Origin: Waddliaceae bacterium
Lineage (GTDB): Bacteria; Chlamydiota; Chlamydiia; Chlamydiales; GCA-2709385
Direction of reading: 5' to 3'
Assembly: GCA_002709385.1 (NCBI GenBank)
Contig: PAQS01000039.1
Coordinates: 55,761 to 119,760, forward strand
Length of the DNA stretch: 64,000 nt
Made by a program: the position numbers and the translations under genes. Positions 17,768 to 26,629 of the stretch are shown in pieces (the stretch's first letter is position 1; every line of letters starts with the position of its first letter). The notes beneath the pieces are model-generated. The model searched no databases. It was not told where the DNA came from and was given only the letters and a program-made list of their open reading frames with translations.

Positions 17768-18283
17768 AAAAACCTCAAAATTTACGATTTAAAAACAAAT
17801 AATAACAGACACAAAACTAAATTTAAACTAATTTGTTTCTTGCAAATTAAATAAATAAAATAATTAAAAAGCTTTTTGCGCGTTATCTTTGTTTTTTATT
17901 TGGGAATAGATAGACATAATCTGTTTTTAAAACTTGGAAATGGTGTCTGCTTCACTGTTTTTGCAAGCATTTCAGGAATTATTGCTCTTTCGCCGTTTCG
18001 TAGCTTCTTTTTATCCTCCAATCACGATCTATCTACAGCATGTTCACTTAAACGCGGCGAATCAAAGAAGCTAAGACACGAAGAAAGTCTTATCACCTTC
18101 AAAACATTTGCAAAAAGACATAAAAAATTCTTAAAAACTTAGAAATCACGCCTGGCTCACTGCTTTTGTAAGCTTCTCGGTAGTCTGATAACTTATCTTC
18201 TTAAGTTGGCAGCGTTGGATAGCTATTGGAAATTTAAATAATTAGCAACTGAAGATACAATAAGATTTTAACTAACTCATATC
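17768..18283. other. Intergenic region with dispersed-repeat sequence
   Basis: This stretch holds a repeat copy but no believable gene. AAACGCGGCGAATC and a following sequence similar to the complement of the right end of copy B lie at 18050-18085. CTGCTTCACTGTTTTTGCAAGC (17947-17968) matches the middle of copy B at 24855-24876 on the other strand. A second related stretch with CTGGCTCACTGCTTTTGTAAGC lies at 18152-18173. An 88-codon frame crosses the repeats and is unlikely to be coding. Confidence 0.65.
18050..18175 (-). repeat. AAACGCGGCGA-family repeat, copy C (partial)
   Basis: The left part at 18050-18085 reads as the reverse complement of copy B's right end with a few substitutions, and 18152-18173 resembles the inner part of copy B. 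The other inverted end is not found cleanly, so the copy appears decayed or rearranged. Confidence 0.6.
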
Positions 18284-19609
18284 CTAAAGATTAATTGTTA
18301 CCGTTTCTTTATATTCAGTTATGACTTTATTGCTTTTTCCTGAATATCGAGTGTGACAAAGAAGACCACCCTCTGTTTTTCTTACAGAAACTGCTCCTGT
18401 GATTATTTTTTCGCGATTAAAAATATACCATTGATCTACCAACCCTTTTAACGAGTATGCTACAGAACTCATCTCTAGTTCTGATCTATTACTTTTTGCA
18501 TATTTTTTTAACCATACTGACTGTATAGACTTATGTATCTCTTGAGAAATATTGCTTTTTTTATTTTCCGGATTCTTTCCAGCTTCACAACCTTCTATTA
18601 AAAGAAACACCTTCTTACCTAAACAACCACCTAAGGTTTTTGAAATAGAAGATAATTCACTACTATCTTTTTTTAATAAAAACTTCTTAGACAACTGTAA
18701 TTTATTTTTACTAGCATGAGCAACAAACCATAAATGTCGAAATGTAATATTTTTATTCTCTGTATAAAAATCACTTATTCGTTTTCTTAGATTCTTTATA
18801 GATGAAAAACGAGTTATTAAAATTTTATGATCTTTTGCTAAAAATTTTAGAGAATCAAGAAAACCACTCGATTTAGCTAGTACCGATAAAGAATAATTAG
18901 AACCATTGTGATCAACTTTATCATCTGCAATAAGAATCAATGCAGCTTTATTTGTCTTTTGCTCTGTACTTCCTACTATAATTTTTGAAATTTCAATAAG
19001 CATATTTTTATAACTTTTCAATTGCCTAGCATTAGGAAGCATATAAAAATAATCTGTATCTAAAGATAAAGTATGTAAAGGCTTTCCTTTTTTTACTGAA
19101 CACGACCAATTTCTCTGCATAAGTAGCTCTGGACTCTCAGAATCTATCGTATGATCATTGTTTTCTAAAACCTTCACTCTTAACTTCAAACAAAGAGAGG
19201 CGATCGCAACTATTGAGCATATTATATAAAACCTCATGATCAAGCTGCCTTCATATGTATATGTAGATGACTCAGAATCCATATTCAATACAGCAATAGA
19301 AAGAGCTGCTACAACTATACTCACTATTTTTTTTAAGTGATTATTTAACGTTGTTGCGTTTACTGATTTCTGAAAAAGAGCTTTTTCTTCCTCTGATAAA
19401 TCTATCGTCTCTGCACAAGTTCCCAGAAAATGTTTGATCACATCAATCTGCTTTTCTGCCAAATGACCGGGATCTTTTGCCTTGATTTCTTGACATACAC
19501 ATTTGAAAAACAAACCCGTATCATAAGTTTTTGCTACATTTTCATAGGAAACAATCGCTTGATGATTCCTATCACAAATATTATCTATAAAACCTGTAAC
19601 TGAAGACAC
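18284..19609 (-). CDS. Membrane protein with predicted caspase/CHAT-like domain, paralog 1
   Basis: The 441-residue protein (GTG start behind an AGAGG ribosome site) has a soluble N-terminal part, a membrane hairpin at about residues 93-145, and a C-terminal alpha/beta domain. That domain has two hallmarks of clan CD cysteine proteases: a hydrophobic strand then a histidine (LWFVAHAS, His298), and 43 residues later a hydrophobic strand then GCEAG (Cys341). CHAT proteases have a similar Cys-Glu-Thr/Ala turn. There is also an acidic ADDKVDHNG loop at about 228-236. It is a clear paralog of the next gene, with the same order of segments. Protease activity is predicted, not shown. Confidence 0.65.
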   Translation of the reverse strand: MSSVTGFIDNICDRNHQAIVSYENVAKTYDTGLFFKCVCQEIKAKDPGHLAEKQIDVIKHFLGTCAETIDLSEEEKALFQKSVNATTLNNHLKKIVSIVVAALSIAVLNMDSESSTYTYEGSLIMRFYIICSIVAIASLCLKLRVKVLENNDHTIDSESPELLMQRNWSCSVKKGKPLHTLSLDTDYFYMLPNARQLKSYKNMLIEISKIIVGSTEQKTNKAALILIADDKVDHNGSNYSLSVLAKSSGFLDSLKFLAKDHKILITRFSSIKNLRKRISDFYTENKNITFRHLWFVAHASKNKLQLSKKFLLKKDSSELSSISKTLGGCLGKKVFLLIEGCEAGKNPENKKSNISQEIHKSIQSVWLKKYAKSNRSELEMSSVAYSLKGLVDQWYIFNREKIITGAVSVRKTEGGLLCHTRYSGKSNKVITEYKETVTINL

Positions 19610-19672
19610 AGTAACCTCTTAATATTTCAACAAAAATAGTGATTTATTTATTAATAAAAAAAAACAACACCA

Positions 19673-21070
19673 CTACAAATCTATAGTAACCTTTTCTGTA
19701 TAGAAACTTTTTGTTTGATTATTTAGACCTGAATACCGCGTAACGCAAAGGAAACCATTTTTTGTTTTCTCTGAAATATACTCTACAGGAATGACTGTCT
19801 GAGTTTCTTCTTCAAAAGCATCAGCCATCGAATCTGCGCTTATAGTGAAAAATGATTGTTCTCGTTGTAGCCTGTACCAATCTCCTCCGGGAATATTTTG
19901 ATTATAGGAAATGCTACTCAGCTCTACATCAAAAAGTGCTGATTTATCTGGGTATCTTTTGCGCCATAGCTCGGTAATTTCATGATGTATTTCTTGAGAA
20001 ATATTTCTGCGTCCATTTCCCAAGCAAGCCCCAGCTTCACATCCTCCAATAATAAAAAGAGCCCTTTTATCTAAATGCTTTCCTACTATTCTAGCGAAGT
20101 TCTTAATCGATTCATTATCAGATTGTAAATAGTCATTTTTTCCCAGTGCAAATATGCTTCCTGATGCGTGCCCGGTTAACCATACATGTTTAAATTTAGC
20201 TTGTTCATTTTCTTGAGTGAATGCATCCAAAGACCTTGATAAGGATTCCATATCTTTAAAACGTATGATTTTTATTGCATGATCTTTTTCTAAAAGCTTT
20301 AAATTACCAAGAAGACTACTAAATTTTGCTTTGGGAGATGAAAACATATAATTTGCACCATTATGATCTAATTGATCATCAGCAAATAAAACTAAAACTG
20401 CTTTGTTTACTTTATTTAAGGTACTGTACACGGCAGTTTTTGCAATTTCTATTAACTCATTTCCATAGGATTTCAACTGTGTTGCATTAGGAAAAGTACA
20501 AGGATAGTTCGGCATAAACTGTAAACGGCGCGAAGGAAAACTACAAAGAACCGAATTAGCCCAATTATTTTGTCTGATAAACCCACTACTTTGTTTTAAT
20601 GCTGTCTTATTCTGACTATTCAGACGTATACTATTACATATATTTACACCTATAAATGAGAAGATCCCAGCTCCACAAAAGGCTAAAGAAGTACTTGCAC
20701 CTGAAGAAAAATCCATAGTGCTAAAAAGAGTAACTGCAACAAAAGTCAATGTAGCAAGCATTGCCAAAGCAAGCACTATCTTGTGGAATTGGTCCTCAAA
20801 TGCTATTGCATTTGCGGACCTTTGGAAAAATTGCTTTTCTTTGCTTAAAATCGTCGTTTTTCGAAGACTTTTTCCAAGTAATTGCTTCACGACAGAAATC
20901 TCTTTGTCTACGATCGTTCCATACTCATTCTGAAACCTTATCTCTTGGAAAAGATAATCTAAAAACAAGCCAAAATCATAGTTTTTTGCAGCTTCTTCAC
21001 AAGTTGGAGCATAAACCTCTATAGAGCACTCCGTACTGTTTGGCATATTGCTAATATAAGATCCTGTCAT
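19673..21070 (-). CDS. Membrane protein with predicted caspase/CHAT-like domain, paralog 2
   Basis: The 465-residue protein (ATG at 21070; a GTG lies one codon upstream) aligns along its whole length with the gene below it. A membrane hairpin is at about residues 98-145. The catalytic pair is conserved: VWLTGHAS with the histidine near 301 and LFIIGGCEAG with the cysteine near 344, again 43 residues apart. Shared anchors are ATQLKSY, the ADDxxDHNG loop and NISQEIH. The two genes are 63 bases apart and probably transcribed together. The domain could act in host-cell targeting, cell death or phage defence; I cannot tell from sequence. Confidence 0.65.
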   Translation of the reverse strand: MTGSYISNMPNSTECSIEVYAPTCEEAAKNYDFGLFLDYLFQEIRFQNEYGTIVDKEISVVKQLLGKSLRKTTILSKEKQFFQRSANAIAFEDQFHKIVLALAMLATLTFVAVTLFSTMDFSSGASTSLAFCGAGIFSFIGVNICNSIRLNSQNKTALKQSSGFIRQNNWANSVLCSFPSRRLQFMPNYPCTFPNATQLKSYGNELIEIAKTAVYSTLNKVNKAVLVLFADDQLDHNGANYMFSSPKAKFSSLLGNLKLLEKDHAIKIIRFKDMESLSRSLDAFTQENEQAKFKHVWLTGHASGSIFALGKNDYLQSDNESIKNFARIVGKHLDKRALFIIGGCEAGACLGNGRRNISQEIHHEITELWRKRYPDKSALFDVELSSISYNQNIPGGDWYRLQREQSFFTISADSMADAFEEETQTVIPVEYISEKTKNGFLCVTRYSGLNNQTKSFYTEKVTIDL

Positions 21071-21186
21071 CACTCACCTACTTTCATTTATCTAAAAATA
21101 AAGAAAGCATGTAAAGAAAAGATAATCAGAAAGTTAAGAATATATGTATGGTGATGCAAGAATGTAGAAAAGCACCTATCCATTGA

Positions 21187-21214
21187 TTGACATACTGGAA
21201 GAATCCGCTAAAAT
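21187..21214 (+). promoter_or_regulatory. Likely guaA promoter
   Basis: TTGACA at 21187-21192, a 16-base spacer and TAAAAT at 21209-21214, followed by an AGGAG ribosome site 27 bases before the guaA ATG. The -35 box lies inside an 18-base sequence that also occurs at 29144-29161. Confidence 0.65.
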
Positions 21215-21241
21215 GGACGCCTTCTTAAACAGGAGACTTCC

Positions 21242-22801
21242 ATGGAACACAGTGATAAAATTACCATAATAGATTTTGGTTCTCAATATACTCAACTTAT
21301 CGCACGGCGTATACGGGAGCAAGAGGTTTACTCAGAAATTGTTACACCAGAAACACCTGTCTCTGACATTCTTCAAGGTAATCCTAAAGGAATCATCCTG
21401 TCCGGTGGTCCTCAATCGGTTAAAGATTCAACGATTCCTTTTGACCCTTCTATTTTAGATACAGATATTCCTGTTTTAGGAATTTGCTATGGCATGCAGT
21501 TATTGAACCATGTGAATGGTGGTACTGTAGAAGAAAAAGAAATTGGAGAATACGGTAAACAGACTCTGAGTATACAAGTAGATGCTCCTCTTTTTAGTTC
21601 TCTTGATAGTGAGCAGACAGTATGGATGAGTCATCGTGATAGCGTTTCAGAATTAGCTCCGTGCTTTCACCCTATTGCCCATAGTAGTAATGGTCACCTC
21701 GCTGCGATTCAACATAAAGAAAAACCACAGTTTGCCTTACAATTCCACCCTGAAGTAAATCACACAGAACACGGAAGAACTATTCTTCAAAACTTTTTGG
21801 ATCTTTGTCGCTGCCAAGCTACGTGGAAAATGGATGATTACATTTCAGCTTTAGAATCAGATATCCGAAAAAAAGTGGGCACCCGACAAGTATTAAGCTT
21901 AGTAAGTGGCGGTGTTGATTCCACGGTTGCCACACTTCTTTGTTGTAGGGCGATTGGGGAAGACAATGTTCACGCCCTCTATTTTGACACAGGCCTCATG
22001 CGTGCAGGCGAAACAGAATCTGTAAAAGAAATGTTTGAAGAGCAAGGGATGACTCATCTACATGTCGTTGATGCCGGAAAGCGTTTTTTGAGTGCTTTAG
22101 AAGGGGTAACAGAGCCTGAGGAAAAACGAAAGCGAATCGGTAATCTCTTTGTTGAAATCATGGAAGAAGAGATCCCAAAAATCGGACTTGATCTTGATAA
22201 CACATATCTGTGCCAAGGAACTCTGTATACAGATCTTATTGAAAGTGGTTTGGGATGCGGGAAAAATGCTGCTGTAATCAAATCACATCACAATGTCAAC
22301 CCACCATTCATTGCAGAAAAGAGAGAAAAGGGGCACTTAGTAGAACCGAACTCTGAAGTATTCAAGGATGAAGTACGAGCGATTGGGGAGCTTCTTGAAA
22401 TCCCGCCTAAGATGCTTTGGCGTCATCCGTTTCCTGGTCCTGGCCTTGCTATTCGTATTATGGGTGAAATCACCAAAGAGCGCTTAGATACTCTTAGACA
22501 AGCAGATGCGATTTATTTAGAGGAAATCCAAAAAGCTGGGCTATACAACGAAATTTGGCAGGCATTTGCTGTTCTTATTCCTATTGCTACAGTTGGAGTA
22601 ATGGGAGATCAAAGAACTGAAGGACAGGTTATTGGGCTACGAGCCGTTACCAGTAACGATGGCATGACAGCTGCGTGCTATGCATTCCCTCCTGAGGTTC
22701 TCCAAAATATTTCCACTCGTATTGTAAATGAGGTTGCCGGGGTAAATCGGGTAGTATACGATATCACTTCTAAGCCTCCAGGTACTATTGAATGGGAGTA
22801 A
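21242..22801 (+). CDS. guaA: GMP synthase (glutamine-hydrolysing)
   Basis: GuaA converts XMP to GMP using ATP and glutamine. The 519 residues carry the class I amidotransferase domain with the nucleophile Cys82 in GICYGMQ and the QFHPEV histidine, then the ATP-pyrophosphatase domain with the PP-loop SGGVDST, and the C-terminal dimerisation domain ending KPPGTIEWE as usual. It has a strong promoter and AGGAG ribosome site. The acs gene begins 4 bases after the stop, so they form an operon. It could use XMP scavenged or made elsewhere; guaB is not in this window. Confidence 0.97.
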   Translation: MEHSDKITIIDFGSQYTQLIARRIREQEVYSEIVTPETPVSDILQGNPKGIILSGGPQSVKDSTIPFDPSILDTDIPVLGICYGMQLLNHVNGGTVEEKEIGEYGKQTLSIQVDAPLFSSLDSEQTVWMSHRDSVSELAPCFHPIAHSSNGHLAAIQHKEKPQFALQFHPEVNHTEHGRTILQNFLDLCRCQATWKMDDYISALESDIRKKVGTRQVLSLVSGGVDSTVATLLCCRAIGEDNVHALYFDTGLMRAGETESVKEMFEEQGMTHLHVVDAGKRFLSALEGVTEPEEKRKRIGNLFVEIMEEEIPKIGLDLDNTYLCQGTLYTDLIESGLGCGKNAAVIKSHHNVNPPFIAEKREKGHLVEPNSEVFKDEVRAIGELLEIPPKMLWRHPFPGPGLAIRIMGEITKERLDTLRQADAIYLEEIQKAGLYNEIWQAFAVLIPIATVGVMGDQRTEGQVIGLRAVTSNDGMTAACYAFPPEVLQNISTRIVNEVAGVNRVVYDITSKPPGTIEWE

Positions 22802-22805
22802 GTCC

Positions 22806-24764
22806 ATGGGTTTTGATCGAGTTTTAACGGAAAAACGTAAATTTGTAGTGAAAAATGATCACCAGCATTTTTCATCTTTGAAAGACTACGAAGAGCTCTA
22901 TAGACAAAGTATCAAAACCCCTGAAGCATTTTGGTTGGAACAGTCAAAACAACTAGACTGGATACACCCTCCTAGTTCTGCTTTTTCGTTTAATTGGGAC
23001 CGAAATCAAGGTCCCATTTACCACTTTTTCTTCTCCGACGGAGTTCTAAATGTTTCTGTAAACTGTTTAGACCGTCACATCCTTTCTGGTAAAGGCGAAC
23101 AAGTGGCTTACTATTGGGAAGGCGACGATCATACAGAAACACAAATATGGACTTATCAAAACCTCTACGAAGAGGTCAACCGGCTCGGAAATGTGCTTCG
23201 AAATATGGGAGTACAAAAAGGAGACCGGGTCGGCATTTACCTTCCTCTTCTCCCTCAAGCAACAGCTGCCATGTTGGCATGTGCACGCATTGGCGCTGTT
23301 CATTCTGTCATTTTTGCGGGATTTAGCTCAGAAGCTTTAGCTGAACGTCTTGCTGACTCCTCTTGCTCTTTGCTAATTACAGCAGATTACAGCTGCCGTG
23401 GAGGCAAAAAAATCCCTCTACTAGAAGCTGCTCGTCGAGCTGCGGCAAAAGCCCCTTCAGTACAAGAGTTACTTGTTTTATCTAGAGGGACGAGTCCTTG
23501 TCATTTAGATACAAAGAAGGAAAAACACTATCACGAAGAACTAGAAAAAGCGGAGCTTTTTTGTCCTCCTGAAACAATGAGCGCTGAAGACCCTTTATTC
23601 ATTCTCTATACTTCAGGATCTACCGGGAAACCCAAAGGCCTTCTTCATACCCAAGCAGGCTACCTCTTACATGCTTCTCTTTCGCAAAAATTTGTATTTG
23701 ATTTAGGAGCAAATGATGTGTACTGGTGTACTGCCGATATTGGATGGATTACAGGCCACAGTTATGGAGTATACGGACCATTGTGCAACGGCTGCACATC
23801 TGTATTATTCGAAGGCATTCCGAATAGTCCGACCCCAGACCGAATATGGCAAATTGTTGATAAATACAAAGTTAGCATCTTATACACTGCCCCAACTTTG
23901 ATTCGTGCCTTGATGAAAGAAGGCGATGATTGGGTTGAACCATATGATTTATCGACATTGCGAGTTTTAGGAACTGTTGGTGAGCCGATCAACCCAGAAG
24001 CATGGGTTTGGTACTATAGCACGGTGGGTAAAGAACGCTTACCGCTTATTGATACTTGGTGGCAAACGGAAACTGGAGGCATTCTACTTACTCATATTCC
24101 AGGTTTACACACTCTAAAACCAGGTTTTGCTGGGCGTCCTTTCTTAGGTATTCAAGCAACAATAGCTGAAAACGGTGATCTCTGCTTGTCTCACCCATGG
24201 CCGGGAATTGCACGTAGTATGTGGGGTGACCATAAAAGGTTCGAAGAAACTTACTTTTCTCAACACCCGGGTTTTTATTTTAGTGGAGATGGAGCTCAAA
24301 GAGATTCTGAAGGAGATTACTGTTTAGTAGGGCGTACTGATGACATCGTTAACGTATCTGGTCACCGCTTAGGAACTGCTGAAATCGAAAGTGCTCTTGT
24401 ATCCCACCCTAGTATTGCTGAGGCAGCAGTAGTGGCAACTCCTCATGAAATCAAAGGTGAAGCTTTGCATGCTTATGTTATTCCTTTATCTGGAGTGAAC
24501 ACTAGCGGTCTTTCTGATGAATTATCTGCATTTATTAGAGAAAAAATTGGACCTATTGCAGTTCCCGAATCGATCATAATAACTCCTGATCTACCTAAGA
24601 CTCGCTCAGGAAAAATCATGAGAAGAATTCTGCGCAAGTTAGCTGCCGGAGAAAATGATTTGGGCGACTTAAGTACTCTGACTAACCCTGATTTGATTCA
24701 AAAACTTATAAAAAATCCAAAGTATTTCCAAAAACAGAGTGATCAGATATCAGATGAGGACTAG
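22806..24764 (+). CDS. acs: Acetyl-CoA synthetase
   Basis: Acs activates acetate to acetyl-CoA through acetyl-AMP. About 652 residues, normal for the family. The adenylation motif YTSGSTGKPKG, the TWWQTETGG segment and the C-terminal KTRSGKIMRRILR, whose lysine is the site controlled by acetylation in other bacteria, are all present. The open frame begins at a TTG inside guaA, but ATG 22806 has GGGAG at proper spacing and overlaps nothing, so I chose it. It lies directly behind guaA. Acetate use is unusual for classical Chlamydiaceae. Confidence 0.96.
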   Translation: MGFDRVLTEKRKFVVKNDHQHFSSLKDYEELYRQSIKTPEAFWLEQSKQLDWIHPPSSAFSFNWDRNQGPIYHFFFSDGVLNVSVNCLDRHILSGKGEQVAYYWEGDDHTETQIWTYQNLYEEVNRLGNVLRNMGVQKGDRVGIYLPLLPQATAAMLACARIGAVHSVIFAGFSSEALAERLADSSCSLLITADYSCRGGKKIPLLEAARRAAAKAPSVQELLVLSRGTSPCHLDTKKEKHYHEELEKAELFCPPETMSAEDPLFILYTSGSTGKPKGLLHTQAGYLLHASLSQKFVFDLGANDVYWCTADIGWITGHSYGVYGPLCNGCTSVLFEGIPNSPTPDRIWQIVDKYKVSILYTAPTLIRALMKEGDDWVEPYDLSTLRVLGTVGEPINPEAWVWYYSTVGKERLPLIDTWWQTETGGILLTHIPGLHTLKPGFAGRPFLGIQATIAENGDLCLSHPWPGIARSMWGDHKRFEETYFSQHPGFYFSGDGAQRDSEGDYCLVGRTDDIVNVSGHRLGTAEIESALVSHPSIAEAAVVATPHEIKGEALHAYVIPLSGVNTSGLSDELSAFIREKIGPIAVPESIIITPDLPKTRSGKIMRRILRKLAAGENDLGDLSTLTNPDLIQKLIKNPKYFQKQSDQISDED

Positions 24765-25204
24765 GCCAAAATAAGGCTAAAGAACTATCAAACGCGGCGA
24801 CGAGAGTTGTACCTCCAATGGGGACTACTATACACTACACCCTCACCCCGAGCTGCTTGCAAAAATAGTGAAGCAGGTACAAGTTGTTCAATTGGTAAAA
24901 TCTCCAACATCTGAAGATTTTTTTATGTACTTTTATAAGCTCTTCGCGTCGTAGCTTCTTTGCTTCGCCGCGTTTTTTATTTATCTTTCATTCAGTAAGT
25001 CGACAAAGTATCTCTGCATGCTGCATCAATACATTTATTCATAGCTTGTTAACATTGCTACTTGCATTTCTATACCTATATATCAATCTCAAATGAGCAC
25101 ATAAAATTATAAGAAAGAAAAAAGACAAGAAAACTTTCTCTTACAAATTTTAGCAATAATTGGTATGAAGCAGTTCTTTTCCATGAACTTAGGAGTTACT
25201 CTCT
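24765..25204. other. Intergenic region with repeat copy B
   Basis: The first part is taken up by the repeat at 24790-24975. The rest (about 24976-25204) is AT-rich and ends in an AGGAG ribosome site for the following gene. No other gene is visible. Confidence 0.6.
24790..24975. repeat. AAACGCGGCGA-family repeat, copy B
   Basis: A 186-base unit with inverted 11-base ends (AAACGCGGCGA and its complement). Its right end CGCGTCGTAGCTTCTTTGCTTCG matches copy A closely and copy C in reverse. The middle, with GCTTGCAAAAATAGTGAAGCAG, recurs in copy C's neighbourhood. No coding potential. The longer copy is likely closer to the parent element. Confidence 0.75.
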
Positions 25205-25792
25205 ATGCTATTGATCACTGCAAAAAACGACACGAATGAAGTATTTGATCTTTCCCCTAATGAATCTTTGGAGACAAAACTGAAAAATCTTCAACAACTC
25301 CTTTCTGGAAACTGTGAAAACGGAAATAGCATTACTTCCTATATTGAAAAAGTGGAAACTGAACTGCCTCCATTGATCGATGGCATTCTTTTCTTATCTG
25401 AAAAACAAGATCTACGAAAAATGATCCATCATTTGAATGAACAAGAGTTCCGTATCACCTGTAAAGCTGCAAAACTAGATTTTCTTCGGAAGTGGTGTGA
25501 AACTAGAAACAAGGATCTAAGAGAGACTTTTTCTTCTTTTGATGAAGTTTGTTTGTTTATCAAAACTATTGAAAACGAATCAAAATGGATACAGACGATC
25601 GATTTAGGTAAAGATTTTGAAGCGTTTAGACAAGAGGTTCTTTCTATGACCGCCTTTTTAATTTTTACAGCTTTAGTCTGTTCAAGCTCCGTATGCACCG
25701 AAGAACAATATAACAGTATTTCGGACTTGGTTGATCAATTTTTACAGAGATACCCTCAAGTTGATCAGACTCTTCAATCCGCATTTCAATAA
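25205..25792 (+). CDS. Hypothetical helical protein, tandem paralog 1
   Basis: This 195-residue helical protein has an AGGAG ribosome site. I do not recognise a family. It aligns with the next gene: both share the opening part with SxTSYIEKVETELPPLI-type sequence, a central tryptophan-cysteine pair (RKWCETR versus WSWCEVR) and a C-terminal VDQFLQ/FDQFLE segment. There is no signal peptide. The moderately hydrophobic stretch around MTAFLIFTALVCSSS is not a convincing membrane helix. A lineage-specific protein, possibly secreted through type III secretion, is conceivable but not shown. Confidence 0.65.
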   Translation: MLLITAKNDTNEVFDLSPNESLETKLKNLQQLLSGNCENGNSITSYIEKVETELPPLIDGILFLSEKQDLRKMIHHLNEQEFRITCKAAKLDFLRKWCETRNKDLRETFSSFDEVCLFIKTIENESKWIQTIDLGKDFEAFRQEVLSMTAFLIFTALVCSSSVCTEEQYNSISDLVDQFLQRYPQVDQTLQSAFQ

Positions 25793-25807
25793 CCCTTAAA
25801 ACACCTG

Positions 25808-25836
25808 TTGTAAAAATTTTACTACATATACATAAT
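25808..25836 (+). promoter_or_regulatory. Candidate promoter of tandem paralog 2
   Basis: TTGTAA at 25808-25813, a 17-base spacer and CATAAT at 25831-25836 lie in the 73-base gap between the two paralogs. The ATG at 25866 has a strong AGGAGG ribosome site just upstream. So the second copy may be transcribed on its own. Confidence 0.45.
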
Positions 25837-25865
25837 CGTCTCTTAGCCCAAACTAGGAGGCGATT

Positions 25866-26486
25866 ATGATAAACAATATAGCAAGTTCAATCGATGCAAC
25901 AGAGACTATTGAAGCTTCTTCCGTAGAGCAATTTGAAGAGCTAGTGCAAACAATTGATCAGCTCCTTATAGGTACCCCCGAAGACTACGATACAATTACT
26001 GATTATATAAACAAGGTCGCCACTGAAGTTCCACCTCTCATGGCTTCTGCCTTAGAAATGCTTAAGGATAATGAACTGAGAAGTGTTATCGATGGTTTAA
26101 GCGATGAAGGATTTAAAGCAACTCGTATTAAGATGCATTTGGAGACCTTATGGAGCTGGTGTGAAGTCCGACTTGTTACTGAGGATTTTAGCTCTTTCTT
26201 CAAATCTGCTGAAGAAGCTTGCTTGTATATCGATACTCTTGAAAAATGTCTTAATCTCTTTCAAGCACTTGATCTTGATACTTCTTTTGATGAAATAAAA
26301 AAAGAGTTTATTGATATCACTGCTATTTCTGCATTTTGTGTACTTATGGGTATTGAAGAAATTTGTACTGTAGAAGAGTTAGAACTTGTTCTTGAAAAAT
26401 TTGATCAATTTTTAGAGAACCATACTGACGTGACTACTGCTCTTGAAGCTATTGGAGAGCAAATGTTTCCGTCATTTGTAGACTAG
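25866..26486 (+). CDS. Hypothetical helical protein, tandem paralog 2
   Basis: The 206-residue product is acidic and helical, a paralog of the gene just upstream with shared segments SVEQFEELV...IDQLLIG, DYINKVATEVPPLM, LWSWCEVR and LEKFDQFLEN. It is preceded by AGGAGG and a possible own promoter, and followed by a strong terminator. No signal peptide or membrane helix is evident, and the function is unknown. Confidence 0.65.
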   Translation: MINNIASSIDATETIEASSVEQFEELVQTIDQLLIGTPEDYDTITDYINKVATEVPPLMASALEMLKDNELRSVIDGLSDEGFKATRIKMHLETLWSWCEVRLVTEDFSSFFKSAEEACLYIDTLEKCLNLFQALDLDTSFDEIKKEFIDITAISAFCVLMGIEEICTVEELELVLEKFDQFLENHTDVTTALEAIGEQMFPSFVD

Positions 26487-26506
26487 CTTTTAAATAAAAT
26501 TGGCAT

Positions 26507-26540
26507 ACGTGTCTCGGTGAATACGAGACACGTTTTTTTT
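26507..26540 (+). terminator. Rho-independent terminator after the tandem paralogs
   Basis: Perfect 10-bp stem (ACGTGTCTCG at 26507-26516, its complement at 26524-26533), 7-base loop, then an eight-T run to 26540. It lies 20 bases beyond the stop codon at 26486. Confidence 0.92.
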
Positions 26541-26629
26541 GGAAATCAGAATGACTGATTGCAGCTAGAAGCAACGATTCTATATAGTAGTTCTCTGTTT
26601 TTTCACTACTTATAAAAAAGTGCATAGCC

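Noticed and set aside
17876-18142. 88-codon frame on the plus strand
   Set aside because: It lies across copies of the dispersed repeat and its composition follows them; no ribosome site.
22788-22806. TTG at 22788 as acs start
   Set aside because: It lies inside guaA without its own ribosome site, while ATG 22806 has GGGAG at proper spacing.
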